A stretch of 6,102 bases of DNA, taken from assembly GCA_964602455.1 (NCBI GenBank), contig CAZRRG010000111.1, forward strand, positions 1-6,102, in the 5' to 3' direction. This stretch comes from JBBDIP01 sp964602455. GTDB lineage: Bacteria > Bacillota > Sulfobacillia > Fermentithermobacillales > Fermentithermobacillaceae. Below, one piece after another: positions 1-5,545 of the stretch. The position numbers and the translations under genes were made by a program. The notes under the pieces are model-generated. The model searched no databases. It was not told where the DNA came from and was given only the letters and a program-made list of their open reading frames with translations. How positions within the stretch are numbered: position 1 is the stretch's first letter; every line of letters starts with the position of its first letter.

Positions 1-964
1 TATCCTCGTTGTTTGCCAGGTAGGCGTAGGAGCCGGTCATCTCGGGCAGCCATAGGAAACGGATTGTGCGACGGGGTTTGGGTAGGCGGCCGCTGCTCAC
101 AAGGCGGGCCAGCGTGCTCGCTGCTTCGGCCAACGCCCCACAACCTGACGCGTTGTCATTGGCCGACGGTTCAGGATGGCAAATGTGAGCCATACCGACG
201 ACTTCCTCATTGGTCTCGCCGGGGATGACAGCGCTCATCACCTCGAGGGTCCCGTCCCGGTACTCCGAGTCAACGCGGGCGTACACCGGCAGTTCCTTCT
301 TCCCCGCCGCGTACTTGGCCCGCAGAGCGGCGCCCTGCCTTGGGGTCAAGACGAATCCGCGCGCCTTGTGCTTCGAGAAGTCACTGGGCCAAAACGAGAG
401 GTACTGGCGGGCATCGGGCAGGTCGAAACGTTCGCGGACCGGGGGCTGTTCCCGCATAGTGTCGAGCACGATGCCGGCCGCTCCGTGCTGGTCGATTGCG
501 ACCGCTGCCACATCGGCGGCGTTCCCGCTCGAGAAGACGAACTTGCCTCTCACGTCCAGCCCCTCGTAGGCTGCGGGATCGGCGCCGTTCTCTACCAGGA
601 CCATCGTTGTCCTGATGCCGTCAGCCGGGGTGGGAACGCTGCGCTGGATGAGCGAGAACTTGGACTCGGCGAACGAGCACAGCCGCTCCTCCTTGCCATC
701 CTCCAACAGGAAGAGCTCAGCGTCTTTGCAGCTCCACTCGGGGAAGCTGTCCTGCGCCCACCAGCTGACGCCCTTCCTGGCAGGGTACTCCATCATCTCG
801 ACCTGAACCCCTTCGGCGCCAAGTGCGGAGCATATGTAGCGGGCGGCATCCCTGATCCCAGGGCTGCACTGGATGCGGTGGAACGACGCCACCCTGGCTA
901 CATGGTTGAAGGCTGCTCCCGGCCTAAACTCCTGCTTAACAAGGCTCAAGACATGGTGAATCAC
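1..964 (-). CDS. M28-like aminopeptidase, DUF4910 family (C-terminus cut by window)
   Basis: Reading leftwards from a GTG at 964, the frame stays open to the window edge (321 residues seen; the C-terminus is missing). Residues about 25-70 contain the family-like start FHRIQCSPGIRDAARYI, with a helix and strand leading to EMMEYPA. Residues about 112-170 resemble a protease-associated (PA) insert (VLVENGADPAAYEGLDVRGK and a GAAGIVLDT strand). The metal-site signature AHICHPEPSANDNASG lies at about 259-274, with H260 or H263 and D270 as likely zinc ligands. PEMTGS (about 308-312) supplies a probable catalytic or metal-binding Glu. This matches DUF4910/M28-like aminopeptidases, which remove N-terminal residues from peptides; the substrate is unknown. 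No signal peptide is visible, so it is probably cytoplasmic. GTG 964 is preferred because AAAAAGGGGG lies 8 bp upstream and a TGA in frame closes the reading frame about 50 bp upstream. It follows the M20 gene after 61 bp and is probably co-transcribed with it. Confidence 0.85.
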   Translation of the reverse strand, partial: MIHHVLSLVKQEFRPGAAFNHVARVASFHRIQCSPGIRDAARYICSALGAEGVQVEMMEYPARKGVSWWAQDSFPEWSCKDAELFLLEDGKEERLCSFAESKFSLIQRSVPTPADGIRTTMVLVENGADPAAYEGLDVRGKFVFSSGNAADVAAVAIDQHGAAGIVLDTMREQPPVRERFDLPDARQYLSFWPSDFSKHKARGFVLTPRQGAALRAKYAAGKKELPVYARVDSEYRDGTLEVMSAVIPGETNEEVVGMAHICHPEPSANDNASGCGALAEAASTLARLVSSGRLPKPRRTIRFLWLPEMTGSYAYLANNED

Positions 965-972
965 TGCGGCGA

Positions 973-982
973 CCCCCTTTTT
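973..982 (-). promoter_or_regulatory. Ribosome binding site deciding the GTG start of the DUF4910 gene
   Basis: On the minus strand the sequence is AAAAAGGGGG, 8 bases before GTG at 964-962. No ATG, GTG or TTG occurs in frame between this site and the upstream in-frame stop. The ATG in this area, reading from CACCATGTC, is in another frame and stops after two codons. Confidence 0.6.
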
Positions 983-988
983 CTGGTA

Positions 989-1020
989 GCACCCGTCAAT
1001 CCTTCGTCACTTACGGGTGC
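989..1020 (-). other. Intercistronic inverted repeat (8-bp perfect stem)
   Basis: GCACCCGT (989-996) and ACGGGTGC (1013-1020) are perfect inverted complements around a 16-base loop. The structure sits wholly between the M20 stop (1026-1028) and the DUF4910 start. Neither strand shows a U-tract after the stem, so it is not a standard intrinsic terminator. It could limit read-through, or stabilise or mark a processing point in the two-gene mRNA. Confidence 0.5.
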
Positions 1021-1025
1021 GATTC

Positions 1026-2141
1026 CTAGAGCGCGGCGAGTCCCTTGAACAGTTCTACTGCTGTCTCGATGATCTCGTCCCGGAAGTCATACTGGTGAGT
1101 GTGCACCGGCGGGTAGTCCTCCCCGTTCCCGATGTAGCACAGGGCGCCCGGGATAAGCTTGGTGTAGTGTCCGTAGTCCTCGGAACCGCGGTGGGCCTCG
1201 GTCATCTCGACCAGCTGAAGCCCCTTCTCCCTGCACACTCTGCGGATCTTGTCGGAGCTCTCCTTGTGGTTAACAGTCTCGGGGAAGCAGTCGTTGTATG
1301 AGAACTCGACCTTAAGGCCGTACTCCTCCGCCTGCTCCCTGGCTATCCTCTCAAGCTCACTCTGGAGACGGTCCATCTCCTCTTCATATAGGGCACGGAT
1401 GGTCAGGAGCAGGTCGCCTCTGCTCGCCGACACGCCAAAGGCCCTCTCACCGACCGCTACCTGTATGACTGTGCACAGCACCATACCCTTGTTCTTGCCG
1501 GGGGCAATGAGGCCAGGGATGGCGTCAATGATCTTGGCGATAGCGAAAGCGGGGTTCCTGCCCAGTTCAGGCGCACTGGCGTGGGAGGGGATGCCCTCCA
1601 TATGTATGGTCATGCCCTTGGACGCGCAGTTGCAGGTCCCGTCTATGACTCCCACGGCGCCCAGGGGAAATCCGCTTCCATTGTGGAAGGCGAAGATCTC
1701 CTCTATGTTGTTCTCCTTGATGAAGACTGCGGCCTGGGCGGCGCCGTCTCCGGTTTCCTCGGCGTGCTGGAACAGGAAGAAGATGTTCTTGTCGGCGCCC
1801 TTCTGGTCAATCTCAAGGGCGAAACCGCACAGAGCGGCGACATGACCGTCATGTCCGCACTTATGAGCGACCCCGGGGTTCTTGGACGCCCAGGGGACGT
1901 CGATGGTCTCATCCATGAGGATGGCGTCAAAGTCGGCTCGAAAAGCGATGTTCTTCTTGCCTTCGCCCGCGCGGTACACGGCGTAGAACCATAGGCCTCT
2001 GTCCACGATTTCCAGCTTGGTGTGCTTCTTCAGGAAGTCGATAAGGTGCTGCTTGGTCCAGGTCTCGTGGTTTGAGACCTCGGGGTGCTGGTGCAGTTCG
2101 TGGCGTAACTGCGTTACGAGTTCCAGGTTTCTCTTCTCCAC
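1026..2141 (-). CDS. M20D-type amidohydrolase (N-acyl amino acid / aminoacylase-like metallopeptidase)
   Basis: The product is 371 residues, a normal length for bacterial M20D amidohydrolases, which hydrolyse N-acyl-amino acids or similar amides with two divalent metals. Motifs appear in the expected order: FRADFDA (67-73), the metal motif HKCGHDGH (93-100; C95 and H97 as ligands), FQHAEETGDGA (124-134; E128 catalytic, E129 ligand), AFHNG (H153), the lid/dimerisation domain with SHASAPELGRNP (186-197), GSEDYGHY (319-326) and the terminal HTHQYDF (H347). The GTG start at 2141 has AGGAG 10 bases upstream and a TATAAT -10 box beyond that. There is no signal peptide. Several positions differ from the common consensus (ADFDA for ADMDA, FQHAEE for FQPAEE), so it belongs to a side branch whose substrate cannot be named. 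It leads a probable two-gene operon with the DUF4910 peptidase. Confidence 0.92.
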   Translation of the reverse strand: MEKRNLELVTQLRHELHQHPEVSNHETWTKQHLIDFLKKHTKLEIVDRGLWFYAVYRAGEGKKNIAFRADFDAILMDETIDVPWASKNPGVAHKCGHDGHVAALCGFALEIDQKGADKNIFFLFQHAEETGDGAAQAAVFIKENNIEEIFAFHNGSGFPLGAVGVIDGTCNCASKGMTIHMEGIPSHASAPELGRNPAFAIAKIIDAIPGLIAPGKNKGMVLCTVIQVAVGERAFGVSASRGDLLLTIRALYEEEMDRLQSELERIAREQAEEYGLKVEFSYNDCFPETVNHKESSDKIRRVCREKGLQLVEMTEAHRGSEDYGHYTKLIPGALCYIGNGEDYPPVHTHQYDFRDEIIETAVELFKGLAAL

Positions 2142-2151
2142 AGTTAATCAT

Positions 2152-2156
2152 CTCCT
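2152..2156 (-). promoter_or_regulatory. Ribosome binding site of the M20 amidohydrolase gene
   Basis: AGGAG on the minus strand, 10 bases before GTG 2141-2139. An ATG overlapping the site is in another frame, whose 86-codon reading is low-complexity shadow sequence. GTG is therefore the supported start. Confidence 0.65.
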
Positions 2157-2172
2157 CTTGGTTCGCAAGTTG

Positions 2173-2202
2173 ATTATACCTTGGCACCCATTGACACGTC
2201 TG
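2173..2202 (-). promoter_or_regulatory. Sigma-A-type promoter for the M20/DUF4910 operon
   Basis: The minus strand carries a perfect TATAAT at 2178-2173. A weak -35 (CAGACG, GAC core only) lies 18 bp upstream at 2202-2197. Transcription would start near 2166, giving a leader of about 25 nt that includes the AGGAG site. The -10 is convincing; the -35 is poor, so activation or another -35 assignment is possible. Confidence 0.5.
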
Positions 2203-2218
2203 CCAGTTGAGATACTAT
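2191..2218 (+). promoter_or_regulatory. Sigma-A-type promoter for the SPFH/RHH operon
   Basis: A perfect -35 TTGACA at 2191-2196 is followed after 16 bp by TACTAT at 2213-2218 (4 of 6 to consensus). An alternative -10, TATGAT at 2216-2221, matches better (5 of 6) but has a long 19-bp spacer. The start of transcription would fall near 2225, leaving a leader of roughly 60 nt. Its -35 is directly adjacent to the -35 of the divergent promoter. Confidence 0.55.
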
Positions 2219-2219
2219 G

Positions 2220-2241
2220 ATGCTAGCATTGTGATATCACA
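2220..2241. promoter_or_regulatory. Two adjacent perfect palindromes, candidate operator
   Basis: ATGCTAGCAT (2220-2229) and TGTGATATCACA (2230-2241) are perfect palindromes of 10 and 12 bp that abut with no gap. They cover the expected transcription start of the SPFH operon and overlap the end of the alternative -10. A repressor bound here would block the plus-strand promoter. The second resembles CRP/FNR half-sites but with a 2-bp rather than a 6-bp centre, so a CRP-type site is not supported. Confidence 0.4.
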
Positions 2242-2270
2242 CGGGCGCGTCCGGGACGATGGCGCGCATC

Positions 2271-2277
2271 AGGAGGG
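2271..2277 (+). promoter_or_regulatory. Strong ribosome binding site deciding the GTG start of the SPFH gene
   Basis: AGGAGGG ends 7 bases before GTG at 2285. The same frame is open back to a TTG at 2207. That TTG lies between the -35 and -10 of the predicted promoter, has no Shine-Dalgarno sequence, and would add 26 residues unlike the family. GTG 2285 is therefore preferred. Confidence 0.8.
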
Positions 2278-2284
2278 AACCGGC

Positions 2285-3283
2285 GTGAAGGCAAGGTACG
2301 ATGAGGAGATTGAGCTTAGGGCGCCAAACGGGATGGGCATGTTGATACTTAGCATCATCCTTCTTCTTGGCGACATAGCCGCTATTGTAGCAGCAGGTTT
2401 CATGCTCGATCGAGGGAACACCGTCCCAGGCGCGACTTTACTGATCGTGGGGCTCCTTTACTTCTTCGTGAGCTGGATCCCATTTTGTGGGCTCAAGATC
2501 CTGAAGCCACAGGAAGCTCTAGTGCTCACTCTCTTCGGCAAGTACATCGGTACTCTCAAGGGCGAGGGTTTCTACTACGTCAACCCGTTCGCGGCAAGCG
2601 TCAACCCGGCGGCCGTCGCAGGATCGACTACAGCAACAGAGGACGAGAACCCGGCTGTTCCTTCCGGCAAGAAGGCAGCTGCCCCGGGACCGATCAGGAA
2701 GGCCATCTCGCTGAAGGCCATGACGCTCAACAACAACAAGCAGAAGGTCAACGACGAGCTTGGGAACCCTGTGGAGATCGGGGTCGTGGTGATTTGGCGC
2801 GTGGTCAACACCGCCAAAGCCGTGTTCAACGTGGACAACTACAAAGCATTCCTGTCCATACAGTGCGACGCGGCTCTGCGCAACATCGCAAGGCTGTATC
2901 CCTATGACGTTGAAGAGGACGGAGAGATGAGCCTCCGGGGAAGCAGCCGGGAGGTTGCTGAAAAGCTGAAGGCAGAGATCCAGTCACGGGTAGAGATCGC
3001 CGGACTCGAGATCATGGAGGCCCGGATAACCCACCTCGCCTACGCTCCCGAGATCGCCGCGGCAATGCTTCAGAGGCAACAGGCTTCCGCCATCATAGCG
3101 GCGCGGAAGATGATCGTCGAAGGCGCCGTGGGCATGGTAGAGATGGCGCTCAACAGGCTGAGCCAGAACGATGTTGTCCAGCTCGACGAGGAGCGTAAGG
3201 CAGCGATGGTCAGCAACCTGCTGGTCGTCCTATGCGGCAACAAGGACGCGCAGCCGGTAGTCAACAGCGGAACCATCTACTGA
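2285..3283 (+). CDS. SPFH/band 7 domain membrane protein with two N-terminal TM helices
   Basis: The product is 332 residues from GTG 2285. An acidic N-terminus is followed by two hydrophobic segments (about 17-40 and 48-70), then an SPFH/band 7 domain (about 71-270). The domain starts LKPQEALVLTLFGKYIGTLKG and GFYYVNPF, continues with KVNDELGNPVEIGVVVIWRV and AVFNVDNY, and ends in an Ala/Glu-rich helical stretch (about 240-315) typical of SPFH oligomerising coiled regions. The C-terminus, QPVVNSGTIY, closely resembles the conserved tail of the prokaryotic SPFH group I associate with Arc-like partner genes. Residues about 104-139 (Ala/Pro/Thr-rich, with GKK) form an apparent insertion between the VNPF strand and the next strand. 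SPFH proteins form membrane-bound rings that organise membrane domains or regulate proteases; the exact role here is unknown. It has its own promoter, and the RHH gene begins 4 bp after its stop. Confidence 0.93.
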   Translation: MKARYDEEIELRAPNGMGMLILSIILLLGDIAAIVAAGFMLDRGNTVPGATLLIVGLLYFFVSWIPFCGLKILKPQEALVLTLFGKYIGTLKGEGFYYVNPFAASVNPAAVAGSTTATEDENPAVPSGKKAAAPGPIRKAISLKAMTLNNNKQKVNDELGNPVEIGVVVIWRVVNTAKAVFNVDNYKAFLSIQCDAALRNIARLYPYDVEEDGEMSLRGSSREVAEKLKAEIQSRVEIAGLEIMEARITHLAYAPEIAAAMLQRQQASAIIAARKMIVEGAVGMVEMALNRLSQNDVVQLDEERKAAMVSNLLVVLCGNKDAQPVVNSGTIY

Positions 3284-3287
3284 CGAT

Positions 3288-3488
3288 ATGGAGAAAAGGG
3301 CCGATAAGGACCGAAAGCAGATACTGCTGCGCCTATCGCCAACGCTGTGGAAGGAGCTCGCGGCGTGGGCCGAGGATGACTTTCGCTCGATAAACGGCCA
3401 GATTGAGTACCTTCTCACCGAATGCGTGAAGCGCCGGCGGAACCGGCGCATCGAGGTGGATAACAGCAAATCTGACAGGGAGGAATAA
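3288..3488 (+). CDS. Small ribbon-helix-helix (Arc-like) protein paired with SPFH
   Basis: The product is 66 residues. A basic N-terminus is followed by a beta strand KQILLRLS (10-17), helix A PTLWKELAAWAEDD (18-31), a turn FRSING (32-37) and helix B QIEYLLTECVKR (38-49). This is the Arc/MetJ ribbon-helix-helix fold, in which two chains insert a two-stranded sheet into the DNA major groove. The tail is strongly basic (KRRRNRR), then acidic. ATG 3288 lies 4 bp after the SPFH stop with no good Shine-Dalgarno sequence, so translation is probably coupled to SPFH. No toxin gene follows, which argues against a classical toxin-antitoxin pair. It may autoregulate the operon or act together with SPFH; either is an inference. 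Confidence 0.85.
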   Translation: MEKRADKDRKQILLRLSPTLWKELAAWAEDDFRSINGQIEYLLTECVKRRRNRRIEVDNSKSDREE

Positions 3489-3492
3489 GGGC

Positions 3493-3547
3493 AGGCCTCT
3501 CATCCTGATTCCACAGCTCTAGTGAGAGAGATCAGGTTGAGAGGCCT
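3493..3547. terminator. Long hairpin between convergent operons (possible bidirectional terminator)
   Basis: The left arm at 3493-3509 and the right arm at 3531-3547 pair over 17 positions with a single T-T mismatch (3503/3537), around a 21-base loop. The arm core is AGGCCTCTCA / TGAGAGGCCT. It starts 4 bp after the RHH stop and lies about 40 bp beyond the iadA stop, so it could serve both operons. No run of T follows on either strand, so Rho-independent termination of the usual kind is doubtful. Blocking of read-through or 3'-end protection is an alternative. Confidence 0.6.
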
Positions 3548-3559
3548 ACGCTCGCGATA

Positions 3560-3585
3560 GAAGCCCCCGCTTCCTCGACGGAGGA
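3560..3585. other. Two small adjacent hairpins downstream of iadA
   Basis: GAAGC-CCCC-GCTTC (3560-3573) and TCCTC-GACG-GAGGA (3572-3585) are perfect 5-bp stems with 4-base loops, overlapping by two bases. On the minus strand they begin just after the iadA stop codon. No U-tract follows. They may contribute to ending the iadA transcript together with the larger hairpin, or be chance in G+C-rich sequence. Confidence 0.3.
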
Positions 3586-3588
3586 TTC

Positions 3589-4722
3589 CTAGGCCTCGAA
3601 CGTCCCCTTCACCAAGACTTCTCCATCCCGCATCATGATGTTGCCCCTGGCAATGACGGTCCGTATGTTCAGATCCCTATCCAGCAGCAGAATGTCGGCG
3701 TCGAGGCCAGGCTTGATAGAGCCCTTGCGTTCCTCGATTTCGAGAGCGCGGGCTACGTTAAGCGTGCCAAACGACAGTGCCGTGGGGATGGGCATACCGT
3801 GCTCTCGGATTGCCGCCCGGATTGTATCGTGGAGCGTGGTCATCACGGCCGCCTCAAGGCCGATCATCTCGTTCTTCTCGTTCCAGCGCGGCATGCTGCC
3901 GTTGGAGTCGGTGCTGAGGGTTAGGCGACTCGGGTCGACACCCGCGTCCAGCGCGGCCTTGAAGTACTGAACGGCCGTCCCGCCGTTCCCCGCGGTGAAG
4001 TCGACATAGCCGCCCATCTTGGCGAACTCGATGGCCTGCTCCAACACCTTCTGGGCGTGGGTGGGTCTAAAGTGCTTGATCGGTATGTCGGTGTCCTTGA
4101 GGATCTCGAAGATGAGGTCTAGCTGGGCCTTCTCCTTGCCCAGGTGGAATACCAGAATGCCCGGTTTTCCGCTTATCAGGCCGGCCACCCTCACGTCGCT
4201 GGCAAGTCTCGTGACTTCTTCTTTGGTTACATGAGACGAACGGTGGTCGGAGATGGCGATCTTGACCCCCAGGACTTCCTGGATGAAGGCGATGTCCTTC
4301 TTCACATCCCCGGTGACGGTCTTAGTAGGATACTCGTAGGACCCCGTGAGGCAGTAGGCTGTGATCCCCTCTTCATTGAGGGCCTTAGTCTTGGCCACGA
4401 GGTTCTCAACGCTGCGAGTGATGGAGTCGGTACCTAGCAGCCCGAGGACAGTGGTCACGCCTGCCTTGACGCAGTCCGAGAGCTTAAGTTCAGGGACCCT
4501 GGTCTTGAAGCTGCCCTCTCCCCCGCCCCCGGTTACGTGGACGTGCTGGTCGATGTAGCCTGGGAACGCGAGCATCCCGGTGCCGTCGATGACAGTCAGA
4601 TCCGGAAGCGCGTAGTTGAGGTCCGTTCCTACTTCTACGATCTTGTCGTTGCAGATGAGGATGTCTCTAACGCCGAGATCCTCGGGTCCATATGCGTGGA
4701 CGTGCTTTAGCAGTTTGAACAA
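3589..4722 (-). CDS. iadA: Isoaspartyl (beta-aspartyl) dipeptidase
   Basis: The product is 377 residues, close to E. coli IadA (about 390). The enzyme cleaves beta-aspartyl dipeptides formed when Asn/Asp residues in proteins age. It is a zinc amidohydrolase-superfamily barrel, and the active-site elements are recognisable: IDQHVHVTGGGGEG (57-70; H60, H62, E69), LLGTD (95-99), LTGSYEYP (Y129), GVKIAISDHRS (K154 as the carbamylated bridging Lys, R161), VFHLG (H193), RPTHAQK (H222) and LSTDSNGS (D272 catalytic). The C-terminus GTFEA also matches the family. Where E. coli has THVNR, this protein has THAQK (K225 in place of Arg). The start is TTG 4722, with AAAGGTGAT 8 bases upstream and an in-frame TGA just before. 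It follows the TIM-barrel gene after 30 bp. Confidence 0.93.
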   Translation of the reverse strand: MFKLLKHVHAYGPEDLGVRDILICNDKIVEVGTDLNYALPDLTVIDGTGMLAFPGYIDQHVHVTGGGGEGSFKTRVPELKLSDCVKAGVTTVLGLLGTDSITRSVENLVAKTKALNEEGITAYCLTGSYEYPTKTVTGDVKKDIAFIQEVLGVKIAISDHRSSHVTKEEVTRLASDVRVAGLISGKPGILVFHLGKEKAQLDLIFEILKDTDIPIKHFRPTHAQKVLEQAIEFAKMGGYVDFTAGNGGTAVQYFKAALDAGVDPSRLTLSTDSNGSMPRWNEKNEMIGLEAAVMTTLHDTIRAAIREHGMPIPTALSFGTLNVARALEIEERKGSIKPGLDADILLLDRDLNIRTVIARGNIMMRDGEVLVKGTFEA

Positions 4723-4730
4723 CGCTCTCC

Positions 4731-4739
4731 ATCACCTTT
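4731..4739 (-). promoter_or_regulatory. Ribosome binding site deciding the TTG start of iadA
   Basis: AAAGGTGAT on the minus strand matches the 3' half of the consensus AAGGAGGTGAT and ends 8 bases before TTG 4722-4720. The nearby ATG (in GTGATGGAG) is in a different frame, and an in-frame TGA closes the frame immediately upstream. TTG is therefore the first possible start. Confidence 0.65.
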
Positions 4740-4752
4740 CAACGCATTCTGT

Positions 4753-5517
4753 CTACGGCAACATCACGAGACTATTCTGCCGCAACCAGCAAAGGCTTTC
4801 CTCCAAGTTGCACTCCAGCACCAGGTCGGTGGACGCCTCTGTCTGGTCCAGTAGAGACTCTATCACACTAGCCATGTCCAGGACTCCTTGGCCAAGGGGC
4901 CAGTGTTTGTCTTCGATGCCATCGTTGTTGTGCAGGTGCACATGGCCGATGCGCCTGCCCAGCTGGCCAACCCAGTCGAGCAAATTGATAGAGGAGTTGG
5001 CGAGCGCGTGCCCAACATCGAGGCAGATCCTAAGACGCGGGTCTCCGATGGAGTCGCAGAGTTCCGCGAGCAGATCCGGGGTGTCGTCGATGAAGTTCTC
5101 TATGTACACGCGAATGGAGGTCGGCTTATCTTTGAGGAACTCCTTCCAGAAGGCCGCCTGTCGGGCTATCCACGTGCTGGGTGTGTGCAGGGCGGTCAAG
5201 AAGAAGGAGTGAAAGACGATCTTGTCAATGCCGTGGGAGCGGGCGATCTGATAGGAGGCATTGTAGATGGGTAGCAGTTGCTCCTCGGAAATGCGGCTTA
5301 CCCCCACGAAATCCCTGCTCACGACCGTCCCATGAAACGAGAACCTTGAGAACCCGGACATCATCTCAGATACCCGTTCGCGCCTGTCCGAAAGCTCTTC
5401 TTCCGTGTAAGTCGAAAGGTACTCTTCAACCTCGAGGCCCAATCCGAGTCCTCGTGCCCTTTGAAGCGTGGTCTTGTCGAAAGTGTTGACCGAAAGGCGG
5501 TCCAAGGGCAGCTTCAT
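4753..5517 (-). CDS. Xylose isomerase-like TIM-barrel protein (sugar phosphate isomerase/epimerase or endonuclease IV-like fold)
   Basis: The product is 254 residues, the usual length for a single-domain AP_endonuc_2/xylose-isomerase-like barrel. Barrel strands and probable metal ligands are in order: FSFHGTVV (58-65; H62), KIVFHSFF (99-106; H103), RVYIENF (136-142; E140), RLRICLDVGHA (161-171; D167, H170), GHVHLHNNDG (191-200; H194 and H196) and LVLECN (232-237; E235). This E-D-H-E arrangement binds one or more divalent metals and supports isomerase, epimerase or phosphodiester-hydrolase chemistry. The substrate cannot be assigned. It does not closely resemble hydroxypyruvate isomerase, despite lying next to an allantoinase-like gene. 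ATG 5517 has AAAGGGGG 6 bases upstream. It sits between the allantoinase-like gene (28 bp) and iadA (30 bp), so all three are probably one transcript. Confidence 0.85.
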   Translation of the reverse strand: MKLPLDRLSVNTFDKTTLQRARGLGLGLEVEEYLSTYTEEELSDRRERVSEMMSGFSRFSFHGTVVSRDFVGVSRISEEQLLPIYNASYQIARSHGIDKIVFHSFFLTALHTPSTWIARQAAFWKEFLKDKPTSIRVYIENFIDDTPDLLAELCDSIGDPRLRICLDVGHALANSSINLLDWVGQLGRRIGHVHLHNNDGIEDKHWPLGQGVLDMASVIESLLDQTEASTDLVLECNLEESLCWLRQNSLVMLP

Positions 5518-5523
5518 GAGGAT

Positions 5524-5531
5524 CCCCCTTT
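5524..5531 (-). promoter_or_regulatory. Ribosome binding site of the TIM-barrel gene
   Basis: AAAGGGGG on the minus strand lies 6 bases before ATG 5517-5515, in the 28-bp gap after the allantoinase-like stop. Together with the short gap it supports translation from this ATG within an operon. Confidence 0.6.
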
Positions 5532-5545
5532 CACATTTGGGTAAT

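Noticed and set aside
176..1048. Plus-strand open frame of 290 codons
   Set aside because: It is antisense to the DUF4910 peptidase, which has clear family motifs. The plus-strand translation is rich in Arg, Gly, Pro and Leu with no recognisable domain, as expected for a shadow in G+C-rich DNA.
1249..1845. Plus-strand open frame of 198 codons
   Set aside because: It is entirely antisense to the M20 amidohydrolase, whose metal motifs are intact, and its translation has no recognisable domain.
2230..2241. CRP/FNR binding site
   Set aside because: TGTGA and TCACA half-sites are present, but only 2 bp separate them instead of 6, so a CRP-type dimer would not fit. It is kept only as a generic palindrome.
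2207..2284. N-terminal extension of the SPFH protein from TTG 2207
   Set aside because: This TTG lies inside the predicted promoter and has no Shine-Dalgarno sequence. The added residues are unlike the family, and AGGAGGG before GTG 2285 gives a much better start.
3288..3488. Antitoxin of a toxin-antitoxin pair
   Set aside because: The RHH fold is common in antitoxins, but no toxin-like small gene lies up- or downstream on this strand. The upstream partner is a membrane SPFH protein and the downstream region is a hairpin and a convergent gene.
4616..5212. Plus-strand open frame of 198 codons
   Set aside because: It runs antisense across the end of the TIM-barrel gene and the start of iadA. 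It is Ser/Arg-rich with no motif and no ribosome binding site that I could support.
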